DNA of 10,185 nt from Eubacteriales Family XIII. Incertae Sedis bacterium (GTDB taxonomy: Bacteria; Bacillota; Clostridia; Peptostreptococcales; Anaerovoracaceae): the NCBI GenBank assembly GCA_031263335.1, contig JAISGB010000035.1, forward strand, positions 1-10,185, given 5' to 3'. Below are positions 1 through 7,711 of the stretch, in pieces. Numbering within the stretch: the stretch's first letter is position 1; each line of letters opens with the position of its first letter. A model generated the notes under the pieces. It saw nothing but the letters and a program-made list of their open reading frames with translations. It searched no databases and was not told where the DNA came from. The translations under genes and the position numbers were made by a program.

Positions 1-294
<294 letters not shown>

Positions 295-310
295 AGCCGG
301 TCGGCGGCGG

Positions 311-1957
311 TCAGGGCGCCTTGAACATGTCGCGCAGATGGGAGAGTTCCCGGATGCGGAACGCTTTCAGGAGCGGGAGATAGATGACGGCGGCCAACAG
401 GACCGTCGCGCCGAGCAACACCATGCGCGGCATGACCCAATTGTGATCGGTGAAGAATGTTCCGACGAAGAAGAACAGCGGGTACGCCGCGCCCACCGCG
501 ATCACCGCGCTCAGGCATATGGCGGCGGCCTTTTTCACGAGGGCGAGGTTCAGCAGACCCGGGCTTTGGCGCCGGAGCGCCGCGAGCAGGAGCAGGGCGC
601 CGGAGAACGCCGAGAGGCTCCAACCCAACGCCAAGCCGCCGTGGCCCAGATAATTGATGAGGACCAAATTTGCGATCACGTTGACGGCCACCGCGATCAC
701 CGCGGTGATCAGCGGCGTCTTTGTGTTGTGCTTGCTGTAAAACGCCTGGATCAGAAAGCCCTGCATCATCGAGAAGATCAGCCCCGGCGCGTAGCAGAAG
801 AACGCCGTCGAGGTGAGTCCGGTGGACGCGAGGTCGAACGCGCCCCGCTCGTAGACGATCTGCACGACCGTTTCGCTGTAGAGCATCGCGCCCAAGGTGA
901 ACGGCGCGCCGATGATGATGATGACGGTCAGGCCGGAGGTGAACAGCTCCGTGAACCGGGGTTTGTTCGCAAGCGAATACGCCTGCGCCATCTTGGGGTA
1001 CAAGATCGTCCCGATGATGGTTGCGGTGAGGCCGCTGATGAGCGTGATCAGCAGTTCCGCGTAACCGAGGGCGGCCACACTGCCCGTGGGCAACCCGCTG
1101 GCGAGCGATTTGTTTACGAACAGGTTGATGGAGCCGGCGGTGGAACCCAAGAATACGGGTACGGCCAACGTAAATATCTGCCGCACGGCGGCGTTCATCC
1201 GCAGATCGAAGGTATATCGGAACTGCTTGCGTCGCGCGAGGACACAGAGGATCACGGTCCGCAGGACATTTCCCGCAAAGACGCCGAACACCAACAGGCG
1301 GGGGTCCTCCGTCCGCACGCCGAACAGGATGAATACGATCGCCGCGAGGTTGATGAGATAGCCCGCCAAGATCGGAGCGATGAAGACATTCTTGTATTTC
1401 AGATAGGATTCCAAGACGCCGCCCGCCGTGGAAAACAGGCAGAACGAGAACGTCACCTTGACGTAGAAGGCGGCGAGGGCCGCCTTTTCCCCCGTCCAAC
1501 CGTGGGTCAGATACCAGGACAGATGGGTCAGGATCCATTGCAACTTCTCGATCATCGTGTCCGCCGAAGCGGGAAAGGCTTCCGCGTCGGCCATGGTGAA
1601 GATCGTCACAAGTTGCCGTGAAAACAGGATGCCCACGAAGGAGGACACGACGGAGACGAGAATCAGCATGTTCAGGAGGCGGCTCGTGAACAGATTCGCG
1701 GCGCGCTCGCCTTCCCCCTCCATCGTCTTTGAGAATACGGGGATGAACGAGGTGGCGGTCGCGCTCAATATACCGGCGAATATCATGTTGGGGATGCCGG
1801 ACGCGATGTTCAGCGTGTCCGCCACATAGGACGTCCCGTAGTAATTGGCCATGATCATCTCTCTGACGAAGCCGAACACCTTGGAGACCAAGGTCAGTAC
1901 GGCCATGATCAGGGCGATCTGCGCAGAGGTGCGGAAGGCTTTCACTGTCCGGCTCAC
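311..1957 (-). CDS. murJ: Lipid II flippase MurJ (MviN family)
   Basis: This 548-residue, very hydrophobic integral membrane protein of the MOP (MATE-like) superfamily is predicted to flip undecaprenyl-linked peptidoglycan precursor (lipid II) across the cytoplasmic membrane. The N-terminal signature is clear: S-K-V-F-G-F-V-R-E-M (residues 25-34), then V-A-D-T and I-P-N-M. R32 and D47 align with charged residues conserved in MviN/MurJ. The Y-E-R-G-A-F-D motif and the late N-L-V-L-I-N-Y-L-G-H-x-G-L-A-L-G segment are also typical. The length slightly exceeds the usual 500-520, apparently because of extra residues near 121-160. The start is GTG at 1955-1957, overlapping the ridA TGA as GTGA, so translation is probably coupled. 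It is the last gene of the leu operon, and no separate promoter is evident. The MurJ fold is sure; lipid II as substrate is inferred from the family. Confidence 0.9.
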   Translation of the reverse strand: MSRTVKAFRTSAQIALIMAVLTLVSKVFGFVREMIMANYYGTSYVADTLNIASGIPNMIFAGILSATATSFIPVFSKTMEGEGERAANLFTSRLLNMLILVSVVSSFVGILFSRQLVTIFTMADAEAFPASADTMIEKLQWILTHLSWYLTHGWTGEKAALAAFYVKVTFSFCLFSTAGGVLESYLKYKNVFIAPILAGYLINLAAIVFILFGVRTEDPRLLVFGVFAGNVLRTVILCVLARRKQFRYTFDLRMNAAVRQIFTLAVPVFLGSTAGSINLFVNKSLASGLPTGSVAALGYAELLITLISGLTATIIGTILYPKMAQAYSLANKPRFTELFTSGLTVIIIIGAPFTLGAMLYSETVVQIVYERGAFDLASTGLTSTAFFCYAPGLIFSMMQGFLIQAFYSKHNTKTPLITAVIAVAVNVIANLVLINYLGHGGLALGWSLSAFSGALLLLAALRRQSPGLLNLALVKKAAAICLSAVIAVGAAYPLFFFVGTFFTDHNWVMPRMVLLGATVLLAAVIYLPLLKAFRIRELSHLRDMFKAP

Positions 1958-2355
1958 AGATCGGAGGCGTCTCCGGCTGCCGCGACGGCCTCTATCTCGA
2001 CCAACGCGTCCTTGGGCAACCGCGCGACCTCCACCGCCGATCGCGACGGCAACATCGGTCCCGGGAAGAAGGAAGCGTAGGTCTCGTTCATCCGCGCGAA
2101 ATCGTTCATGTCACGGAGGAATACGGTGGTCTTTACGACCTTGTCGAGTCCGCTGCCCGCCTCTTCCAGAATGGCGCGCAGATTTTCCAACACGCGCGCC
2201 GTCTGCGCCTCGACGGAATCGCCGACCGGCGCCCCGGTGGTCGGATCCAAGGGGATCTGCCCCGACGTGAAGATGAGGTTTCCGATCTTGTTGGCTTGCG
2301 CGTAAGGCCCGATGGCGGCCGGCGCCTTGCTCGTTGAAACAATCGATCGTTTCAT
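1954..2355 (-). CDS. ridA: RidA/YjgF family enamine/imine deaminase
   Basis: This 133-residue protein covers the whole family length. RidA hydrolyses reactive 2-aminoacrylate and 2-iminobutanoate-type intermediates released by PLP-dependent dehydratases, protecting other PLP enzymes such as branched-chain aminotransferase. Visible hallmarks are S-x-x-A-P-A-A-I-G-P-Y-A-Q near the N-terminus (Y18), F-T-S-G-Q-I-P-L-D-P, and P-S-R-S-A-V-E-V-A-R-L-P-K-D-A-L-V-E-I-E-A. These include the catalytic-site arginine at R105 and E120, as in active RidA members. The ATG at 2353-2355 follows an AAAGGAA ribosome binding site at 2364-2370. It lies 22 bases after leuB and overlaps murJ by four bases. Its place in a leucine operon fits the known link between RidA and branched-chain amino acid metabolism. 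Confidence 0.93.
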   Translation of the reverse strand: MKRSIVSTSKAPAAIGPYAQANKIGNLIFTSGQIPLDPTTGAPVGDSVEAQTARVLENLRAILEEAGSGLDKVVKTTVFLRDMNDFARMNETYASFFPGPMLPSRSAVEVARLPKDALVEIEAVAAAGDASDL

Positions 2356-2377
2356 GGATGCAGTTCCTTTCCCTCTG

Positions 2378-3511
2378 TCAGATATAGTTTGCGATGAGTT
2401 CCCCGGCCTCCCGCGTACCGACGCGAACCGACCAATCCACGCAGATGTCCGGCGTGCGAAACCCGTTTTCGAGAAAAGCCTTGACCGCCGCCTCGATGGC
2501 GTCCGCTTCCTTTGAAAGGGACAGGGAATAGCGCAACATCATGGCCGCGGACAGGATGGACGCGACGGGGTTTGCCCTGTCCTTTCCCGCGATGTCCGGC
2601 GCGGAACCGTGGATGGGTTCATAGAGTCCGAAATCCCCGTCGGCCAAACTCGCCGACGGCAACATGCCGATGGAACCCGCTATCCGGGCGGATTCGTCGG
2701 ACAGGATATCGCCGAAGATATTGTTCGTGACGATGACGTCGAATTGGTTCGGGTCGCGGATGAGTTGCATGGCGGCGTTGTCCACGTACATATGTTCCAA
2801 CTTCACGTCCGGATAGTCCTCGTGCAACTCCTCCATGATCCCCCGCCAGAGGCGGGAGGATTCCAACACATTGGCCTTGTCCACGCTGACCACGCCGTTC
2901 CTGCGTTTCCGCGCCGCCGCGAAGGCGGCGACGCCGATCCTGCGGATCTCGCGTTCGGTGTAGACCTCGACGTCATAGGCGATCCTGCCGTCGCCCGGGG
3001 GCGGGGAAAGGGCGTCTATGCAGGAGGCGAGGACGGGATCCGAGACGCGGCCGTCCTCGATCGTGTCCGTCCCCTTGGGCCCGAAATAGATGCCGCCCGT
3101 CAGTTCCCGCACGACGAGGATGTCCAAGCCGGCTTCGATGCTTTCGTGTTTCAGCGGGGACGCGTCGGCCAATTCCTCAAAGAGGAATACAGGGCGCAGG
3201 TTCGCGTACAGGCCGAGTTCCTTGCGAAGTCCGAGCACCGCCTGTTCCGGCCTCAGCCGGCCGGGCAACTTCTCCCATTTGGGGCCGCCCACCGCGCCGA
3301 ACAGTACCGCGTCGCTTCGCCCGCAAGCCTCGATCGTCGACGCGGGCAACGGATCGCCCGTCTCGTCGTAGGCCGCGCCGCCGCCGAGCTTTCGATCGTA
3401 CAGGAAGGTATGCCCGAATCGCTCGCCCACGCGATCCAAGACCCGGATCGCCTCCTCGGTCACCTCGGGGCCTATGCCGTCGCCCGCCACGACCGCGATG
3501 TTGTATTTCAC
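2378..3511 (-). CDS. leuB: 3-isopropylmalate dehydrogenase
   Basis: This 377-residue enzyme oxidatively decarboxylates (2R,3S)-3-isopropylmalate to 2-ketoisocaproate using NAD+, the last leucine-specific step before transamination. The family landmarks are in order. G-D-G-I-G-P-E-V is at 10-17 and G-G-P-K-W at 75-79. Substrate arginines are R96, R106 and R135 ([12 protein letters not shown]), with catalytic Y142 and K212 (S-V-D-K-A-N-V-L). Metal-binding aspartates are D244, D268 and D272, and the NAD loop [10 protein letters not shown] is at 301-310. It is slightly longer than the usual 355-365 residues because of an insert around 147-175. The start is GTG at 3509-3511, overlapping the leuD TGA as GTGA, with an AAAGGAG-type binding site inside the end of leuD. 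Confidence 0.95.
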   Translation of the reverse strand: MKYNIAVVAGDGIGPEVTEEAIRVLDRVGERFGHTFLYDRKLGGGAAYDETGDPLPASTIEACGRSDAVLFGAVGGPKWEKLPGRLRPEQAVLGLRKELGLYANLRPVFLFEELADASPLKHESIEAGLDILVVRELTGGIYFGPKGTDTIEDGRVSDPVLASCIDALSPPPGDGRIAYDVEVYTEREIRRIGVAAFAAARKRRNGVVSVDKANVLESSRLWRGIMEELHEDYPDVKLEHMYVDNAAMQLIRDPNQFDVIVTNNIFGDILSDESARIAGSIGMLPSASLADGDFGLYEPIHGSAPDIAGKDRANPVASILSAAMMLRYSLSLSKEADAIEAAVKAFLENGFRTPDICVDWSVRVGTREAGELIANYI

Positions 3512-4023
3512 AGCTCCTGCTCCTTTGTTTTCCCGTCCGTCCGTCCGCCGCTCCGTTTCACGTAGTTCACGAGTCCGCCGTTTTCGATGAGCGCTGTCAT
3601 GAATTCGGGGAACGGTTCCGCTTGGTAGCTCTCCTTCTTCGTCTTGTTGCGTATGCGTCCCGATTTGAAATCGACGGATATCTCGTCGCCGGCGTCGATC
3701 TTCTCCGAAGCCTCCTGCGACTCCAAGATGGGCAATCCGATGTTGAACGCGTTTCGGTAGAATATCCGCGCGAAGGTGGGTGCGACGACGGCCTTGACGC
3801 CGATCGTTTTCAGCACCAAGGGGGCGTGTTCCCGCGAGGAGCCGGAGCCGAAATTCTTGCCCGCGACGATGATGTCGCCCTGCCGGACCGTCTTTGCGAA
3901 GCCCTTGTCGATGTCCTCCATCGCGTGGGCGGCCAATTCCTCGGGGTCGGCAATGTTCAGGTACCTGGCCGGGATGATGACGTCGGTGTTCACATTTTCC
4001 CCGTATTTATACGCTTTTCCCAT
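3508..4023 (-). CDS. leuD: 3-isopropylmalate dehydratase small subunit
   Basis: This 171-residue swivelling-domain subunit works with LeuC to isomerise 2-isopropylmalate to 3-isopropylmalate. It shows the short LeuD/HacB-type architecture: [15 protein letters not shown] near the N-terminus (residues 8-22) and the substrate-contact motif [12 protein letters not shown] at 57-68. [15 protein letters not shown] follows at 84-98. The C-terminal tail ([13 protein letters not shown]) is hydrophilic and somewhat longer than usual; its sequence also supplies the leuB binding site. The ATG at 4021-4023 is preceded by AAAGGAG with a 6-base spacer. The first 17 bases overlap the end of leuC, which should help keep the two subunits in step. 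Confidence 0.94.
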   Translation of the reverse strand: MGKAYKYGENVNTDVIIPARYLNIADPEELAAHAMEDIDKGFAKTVRQGDIIVAGKNFGSGSSREHAPLVLKTIGVKAVVAPTFARIFYRNAFNIGLPILESQEASEKIDAGDEISVDFKSGRIRNKTKKESYQAEPFPEFMTALIENGGLVNYVKRSGGRTDGKTKEQEL

Positions 4024-5455
4024 TCCGGTCTCCTTTGTTCTTCTTTGAAATATCCTTCCCGATCCGAATCGGGCGTTTCTTGCTTTTGAATACGGCCTCG
4101 GGGTCGGCGAGCTTCCCCGCGACGGCCGAGGCTGCGGCTACGGCCGGACTCGCCAGACAGACCTCCGAGTCCACGTGTCCCATCCTGCCCACAAAATTCC
4201 TGTTCGTGGTGGAGACGGCCCTTTCCCCTGCGGCCAATATGCCCATGTGTCCGCCGAGACAGGGGCCGCAGGTGGGTGTGGAGAACACCGCGCCGGCTTT
4301 GATGAAGGTCTCCGCGTAGCCGAGCTTCACGCAGTCGAGATAGACCTGTTGGGTCCCGGGGATGATGATGCAACGCACGCCGTCCGCGACGCGCCGACCC
4401 TTGAGGATCTTCGCCGCGATCACCATGTCGTCCAATCTGCCGTTTGTACAGGAGCCGATGACCGCCTGATCGATCGCCACGTCCCCCACTTGGTCGATGG
4501 TCTTCGTGTTGTCGGGCAGATGTGGAAACGAGACCGTCGGTTTGATCTCCGCGAGATCAACGACGAAGGTTTCCTCGTATTCCGCGTCCGCGTCCGCGGC
4601 GTAGGTATGCGCCTGCTTCTCCATCGTTTTGGAACGGTGGCTGCGCATATAGGCGCGCGTCCGCTCATCTACGGCGAAGATGCCGTTCTTCGCGCCGGCC
4701 TCGATGGCCATGTTCGCCATCGTGAAGCGATCGTCCATGGGAAGATTTTCCAATCCCGGGCCCATGAATTCCATGGACTTGTACAGCGCGCCGTCCACGC
4801 CGATCATGCCGATGATGTGAAGGATGACGTCCTTGCCGCTCACCCACTTGCCGAGTTGCCCCGTAAGTTCGAAGCGGATGGCTGCGGGAACCTTGAACCA
4901 CGCCTTCCCCGTCGCCATGCCGGCGGCCATGTCCGTGCTGCCGACGCCCGTGGCGAAGGCGCCCAACGCGCCGTAGGTGCAGGTATGGGAATCGGCGCCG
5001 ATGATGACGTCCCCCGCAACGGTGAGTCCCTTCTCCGGCAACAGGGCGTGCTCGATGCCCATGGCGCCGACCTCGAAATAGTGTACGATCTTCTGCTCCT
5101 TGGCAAAATCCCGCAGTTCCTTCGCCTGTTCCGCCGCCTTAATGTCCTTGTTGGGCGTGAAGTGATCGGGTACAAGGACGATCTTCGTCCGGTCAAACAC
5201 CCGCTTCTTCCCCATCTTCTCGAATTCCCGGATGGCGACCGGCCCCGTGATGTCGTTGGCCAACACCACATCGAGGTTCGCCTCGATGAACTGCCCGGGC
5301 TTCACATGATCCAAGCTCGCGCGGGCGGCCAATATCTTCTGCGTCATGGTCATGGGCGGCCGCTTGGGCTTATCGGCCCGATCCGGTTGCTCCTCCGAGG
5401 CGCCGGCAACGCTTTCCGCGCCTTTCTCCGTGTCATTCTGTTTCTCTGTCTCCAT
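4007..5455 (-). CDS. leuC: 3-isopropylmalate dehydratase large subunit
   Basis: This 482-residue aconitase-family [4Fe-4S] subunit pairs with LeuD. Key motifs are A-D-S-H-T-C-T-Y-G (154-162), G-S-C-T-N-G-R (cluster ligand C336), and P-T-C-G-P-C-L-G-G (ligands C396 and C399). It belongs to the shorter LeuC/HacA type of about 420 residues. The homologous part appears to start at [13 protein letters not shown] (residue 35), so this protein has an extra 34-residue, charged, low-hydrophobicity leader. I kept the longer form because the ATG at 5453-5455 has an excellent AAGGGAGGAG binding site at 5459-5468, whereas M35 and M37 have none. The gene lies 33 bases after leuA and overlaps leuD by 17 bases. 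Confidence 0.94.
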   Translation of the reverse strand: METEKQNDTEKGAESVAGASEEQPDRADKPKRPPMTMTQKILAARASLDHVKPGQFIEANLDVVLANDITGPVAIREFEKMGKKRVFDRTKIVLVPDHFTPNKDIKAAEQAKELRDFAKEQKIVHYFEVGAMGIEHALLPEKGLTVAGDVIIGADSHTCTYGALGAFATGVGSTDMAAGMATGKAWFKVPAAIRFELTGQLGKWVSGKDVILHIIGMIGVDGALYKSMEFMGPGLENLPMDDRFTMANMAIEAGAKNGIFAVDERTRAYMRSHRSKTMEKQAHTYAADADAEYEETFVVDLAEIKPTVSFPHLPDNTKTIDQVGDVAIDQAVIGSCTNGRLDDMVIAAKILKGRRVADGVRCIIIPGTQQVYLDCVKLGYAETFIKAGAVFSTPTCGPCLGGHMGILAAGERAVSTTNRNFVGRMGHVDSEVCLASPAVAAASAVAGKLADPEAVFKSKKRPIRIGKDISKKNKGDRNGKSV

Positions 5456-5458
5456 GTG

Positions 5459-5468
5459 CTCCTCCCTT
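5459..5468 (-). promoter_or_regulatory. Strong ribosome binding site of leuC
   Basis: On the minus strand this reads AAGGGAGGAG and sits 3-5 bases before the ATG at 5453-5455. It decides in favour of the long form of LeuC over the family-typical start 34 codons downstream, which has only GC-rich sequence in front of it. Confidence 0.75.
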
Positions 5469-5488
5469 GTCCCCGCGCCTGTGCCGGG

Positions 5489-7069
5489 TCATCGCCTGCC
5501 TTCCGCGTAATACATCTTGTTCACCGCGTTGATGTACGCGTAGATGCTCGCCTCCACGATGTCCGTGGACAATCCCCTGCCGGAATAGACATTGCCGTCG
5601 TCTCCCGCGCCTTCCTTGTTCCGAATGATCACGAGCGCATCCCCCATCGCGTCCTCACCCTCCGTGACCGCGTTGAGCTGATAGTCCTCCAGGTTGAGAT
5701 CCATCCCGATGATCTTGTCGATGGCCTTGAACGCCGCGTCCAACGGGCCGTCCCCGCCGGAGACGCGCTCGATGCGGTTCCCGTCCCGCATCAGCGTTAT
5801 GACGGCCGTGGATGTGATGGCGTTGCCGCTGTTGATGACAAAGTTCTTGAGGGTAAAGGTCTTTGGCACCTGTACCGTCTCCTTTGCGACGATGGCCTCG
5901 ATATCCTTATCATAAACCTGTTTCTTTTTATCGGCAAGTACCTTGAACTTCTCGAAGGCCGTCACCAATTCCGCGTCCGTGAGCGTATAGCCGAGATTCT
6001 TGACGCGTTCCCCGAAGGCGTGCTTGCCGGAATGCTTGCCGAGAACCAGATTGCTCTCCTTCAGTCCCACCGACGCGGGCGTCATGATCTCGTAGGTCAG
6101 CGGGTTCTGCATGACGCCGTGCTGATGGATGCCGGCCTCGTGGGCGAAGGCGTTTTCGCCCGTGATCGCCTTGTTGGGCTGGACCTTTACGCCCGTGATG
6201 CGCGTGAGCAGATTGGACGACCGCGTGATCTCCGAGGTGATGATGTTTGTCTCCGCCCTGTATTCCTCCTTACGCACGTAGAGCGCCATGACGATCTCCT
6301 CCATCGCGGCGTTGCCCGCCCGTTCGCCGATGCCGTTGATCGTGCATTCCACCTGTGTGACGCCCGCGCGTATGGCCGCGAGGCTGTTGGCCACGCCGAG
6401 GCCCAAGTCATTGTGGCAATGGGTGGAGATGACGACCCCGTTCAGCGACGGCGCCCGCTCCCGGATGTCCAAGAAGAAGCGGTAGTTTTCCTCGGGCGTC
6501 GTATAGCCCACCGTGTCGGGGAGATTGACGGTCGTCGCGCCCGCCGCGATGACGCCCTCCACGACCTTGGCCAAGAATCCGATGTCGCTGCGCGTGGCGT
6601 CCTCGGCGGAGAATTCCACGTTGGCGCAGTATTTCTTCGCGTACGCGGTCATCGCTGTCGCCTGTTCGTATACCTTATCCGGCGTCAGGTGCAGTTTGTA
6701 TTCCATGTGCAGAGGCGATGTCGCGAGAAAGAGGTGGATCCTCGGATCCGCCGCGTCCCGCACCGCCTCCCACGCCCTGTCGATGTCCTCGATTGAGGCC
6801 CGCGCCAGGCTCGCGACGGTGCAGTCCTTCAATGTCTCCGCGATCGTCTTGACCGAGATGAAATCCCCCGGCGACGATATCGCGAACCCCGCCTCGATGA
6901 TGTCGACGCCCATGCGTTCGAGTTGCTTCGCCATCTCGATCTTCTCTTTGAGGTTCATGCTCATGCCCGGCGACTGTTCGCCGTCCCGCAGGGTCGTGTC
7001 AAAGATCTTGACATTCGCGAACCCCGTTTTCTTGGAAGAATCCCTTCCGTTCCCGGCCTGTTCCGTCAT
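5489..7069 (-). CDS. leuA: 2-isopropylmalate synthase
   Basis: This 526-residue enzyme condenses acetyl-CoA with 2-ketoisovalerate, the committed step of leucine synthesis. The HMGL-like TIM barrel carries [13 protein letters not shown] (23-35), the metal-binding H-C-H-N-D-L-G-L-G (residues 218-226; H218 and H220) and N-G-I-G-E-R-A-G-N (245-253). [12 protein letters not shown] (308-319) is typical of true LeuA. The C-terminal regulatory LeuA-dimer domain spans about 395-520, with G-G-D-G-P-L-D-A and [11 protein letters not shown], which suggests feedback control by leucine. The ATG at 7067-7069 is chosen because GGGAGG at 7077-7082 sits 7 bases upstream. An in-frame TTG 16 codons further up lies at the terminator and lacks a binding site. 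It is the first gene of the operon, behind a T-box leader. Confidence 0.95.
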   Translation of the reverse strand: MTEQAGNGRDSSKKTGFANVKIFDTTLRDGEQSPGMSMNLKEKIEMAKQLERMGVDIIEAGFAISSPGDFISVKTIAETLKDCTVASLARASIEDIDRAWEAVRDAADPRIHLFLATSPLHMEYKLHLTPDKVYEQATAMTAYAKKYCANVEFSAEDATRSDIGFLAKVVEGVIAAGATTVNLPDTVGYTTPEENYRFFLDIRERAPSLNGVVISTHCHNDLGLGVANSLAAIRAGVTQVECTINGIGERAGNAAMEEIVMALYVRKEEYRAETNIITSEITRSSNLLTRITGVKVQPNKAITGENAFAHEAGIHQHGVMQNPLTYEIMTPASVGLKESNLVLGKHSGKHAFGERVKNLGYTLTDAELVTAFEKFKVLADKKKQVYDKDIEAIVAKETVQVPKTFTLKNFVINSGNAITSTAVITLMRDGNRIERVSGGDGPLDAAFKAIDKIIGMDLNLEDYQLNAVTEGEDAMGDALVIIRNKEGAGDDGNVYSGRGLSTDIVEASIYAYINAVNKMYYAEGRR

Positions 7070-7076
7070 CTTCTTG

Positions 7077-7082
7077 CCTCCC
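7077..7082 (-). promoter_or_regulatory. Ribosome binding site of leuA
   Basis: GGGAGG on the minus strand with a 7-base spacer (CAAGAAG) to the ATG at 7067-7069. It fixes the LeuA start and places the whole T-box terminator upstream of the coding region. Confidence 0.8.
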
Positions 7083-7115
7083 GTAAAAAATCCGCTCGGG
7101 GATGTCCGCCGCAAC

Positions 7116-7145
7116 AAAAAATCCCCGAAGCCAACGCTTCAGGGA
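7116..7145 (-). terminator. T-box regulated intrinsic terminator
   Basis: On the minus strand TCCCTGAAGC and GCTTCGGGGA form a 10-base-pair stem (one U-G pair) around a GTTG loop, followed by TTTTTT (7116-7121). It is a textbook attenuator 46 bases before the leuA ATG. It should form when tRNA-Leu is charged, and be prevented when uncharged tRNA stabilises the antiterminator. Confidence 0.93.
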
Positions 7146-7380
7146 CGAATATTACCGCGGTACCACCCTGTTTACCGATCCAATCGGTCACTCAACGGAT
7201 TCCAACAAATCCTTGGAATGGTAACGGTTCCATTCACCCGTATTCCCCTACAGGCAAGCGCCTTCGGGGAATCTGCTCCGGAGTGAGAGATCCTTCTTCC
7301 TTACGTACCGGCTCGCAGCAACCGCCGGCTCTCTGAACGCTTTCTCGGAAGGACAGCCTCCATCATCGCATTTGTCCTAT
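7116..7380 (-). ncRNA. T-box riboswitch leader of the leu operon (probable tRNA-Leu sensor)
   Basis: This is a cis-acting leader of about 265 bases that reads tRNA charging. The hallmark AGGGTGGTACCGCGG (minus strand, 7155-7169) is the T-box that pairs with the acceptor end of uncharged tRNA. A Stem I-like distal arm lies upstream: GCCGG and CCGGT enclose a GGTTGC-containing loop near 7307-7330. A short stem follows (ATTCCCC ... GGGGAAT around an AGGC/GCCT hairpin), and Stem III is ACCGAT-TGG-ATCGGT just before the T-box. The likely specifier codon is CTC at 7285-7287 followed by A at 7284, within GATCTCTCACTCC; this matches leucine. AGGG of the T-box (7166-7169) can pair with CCCT at 7141-7144, which is also the terminator's 5' arm, so antiterminator and terminator exclude each other. 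The 5' end is set from the promoter and the specifier is inferred; the T-box itself is certain. Confidence 0.95.
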
Positions 7381-7386
7381 GTGAGC

Positions 7387-7415
7387 AGTATACCCAATTG
7401 CGGCGGCGGCGTCAA
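7387..7415 (-). promoter_or_regulatory. Vegetative (sigma-A type) promoter of the leu operon
   Basis: The -35 element TTGACG (7410-7415) and the -10 element TATACT (7387-7392) are separated by exactly 17 bases on the minus strand. Each element differs from consensus by one base (TTGACA, TATAAT). A start at the A complementary to base 7380 would be 7 bases downstream and begin the T-box leader. The spacer is a GC-rich CCGCCGCCGC run. Confidence 0.85.
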
Positions 7416-7460
7416 TGGTAAATTTTGGGCGACGGTCCGGGTTCCGACGCGACACTTGAT

Positions 7461-7489
7461 TTTATTCTTAAATCGTGTTTGAATATACG
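7461..7489 (+). promoter_or_regulatory. Tentative promoter for the rubredoxin-like gene
   Basis: This AT-rich patch stands out from its GC-rich surroundings. A weak -35 (TTTATT, 7461-7466) lies 17 bases from a TATACG -10 (7484-7489). An alternative -35, TTGATT at 7456, would give poor spacing. It is the only promoter-like stretch seen upstream of the plus-strand gene at 7564. Nothing else recognisable lies in the interval between the leu promoter and this gene apart from the hairpin at 7504-7534. Confidence 0.3.
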
Positions 7490-7503
7490 GGTAATCCGCT
7501 TTT

Positions 7504-7534
7504 GGCGCGGGATCCGGCCGATCGACCGGGCGCC
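7504..7534 (+). repeat. Nested inverted repeat in the presumed leader of the rubredoxin-like gene
   Basis: GGCGC (7504-7508) pairs with GCGCC (7530-7534), and inside it CCGG (7514-7517) pairs with CCGG (7526-7529). The loop CCGATCGA is itself partly palindromic. It ends 14 bases before the AAGGAGGG binding site. It could be a leader RNA hairpin or a protein site. No T-tract follows, so it does not look like a terminator. Confidence 0.4.
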
Positions 7535-7563
7535 TCGCAATCACTCGTAAGGAGGGAATGATC

Positions 7564-7671
7564 ATGAGTTGGGTATGCAATGTCTGCGGCTATGAAGAAG
7601 AAGGCGACGAACCCCCCGAAACCTGTCCCGTGTGCGGCGCCGACAAGGAGGCGTTCGAACAGCAGGAGTAG
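7564..7671 (+). CDS. Tiny rubredoxin-like zinc/iron-knuckle protein (35 residues)
   Basis: The product begins M-S-W-V-C-N-V-C-G-Y and later has T-C-P-V-C-G-A-D-K-E-A-F-E. Two C-x-x-C-G knuckles about 15 residues apart, an aromatic residue before the first cysteine, and a phenylalanine after the second knuckle match the rubredoxin-like domain found at the C-terminus of rubrerythrins. Here it stands alone, without the four-helix diiron domain and shorter than true rubredoxins (about 50-55 residues). By family it would bind one Fe (electron transfer) or Zn; which one cannot be read from the sequence. The binding site AAGGAGGG (7549-7556) is very strong. ATG 7564 gives 7-8 base spacing, while the in-frame ATG at 7558 is too close to it. 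It is transcribed divergently from the leu operon. Confidence 0.85.
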   Translation: MSWVCNVCGYEEEGDEPPETCPVCGADKEAFEQQE

Positions 7672-7711
7672 GCGTAGGAACCGAACCGGGTCCCGCAGAT
7701 CGGACGACACG

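Noticed and set aside
338..1621. A 427-codon plus-strand open frame opposite murJ
   Set aside because: Extremely charged, low-complexity translation without motifs; murJ on the other strand is unmistakable.
4175..6796. An 873-codon open frame on the plus strand opposite leuC and leuA
   Set aside because: It runs through both genes and the gap between them; its arginine/histidine/aspartate-rich composition shows no family motif. High GC codon use on the minus strand removes stops from this frame. The leu genes explain the region fully.
7082..7108. A second terminator-like TCCCCGAGCGGATTTTTT between the T-box terminator and leuA
   Set aside because: Only a three-base-pair stem (TCC/GGA) can form before the T-run, too weak for a terminator; it may simply be leader sequence.
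7070..7117. TTG start adding 16 residues to LeuA
   Set aside because: The TTG abuts the terminator T-tract and has no ribosome binding site, while ATG 7069 has GGGAGG 7 bases upstream and gives a normal LeuA length.
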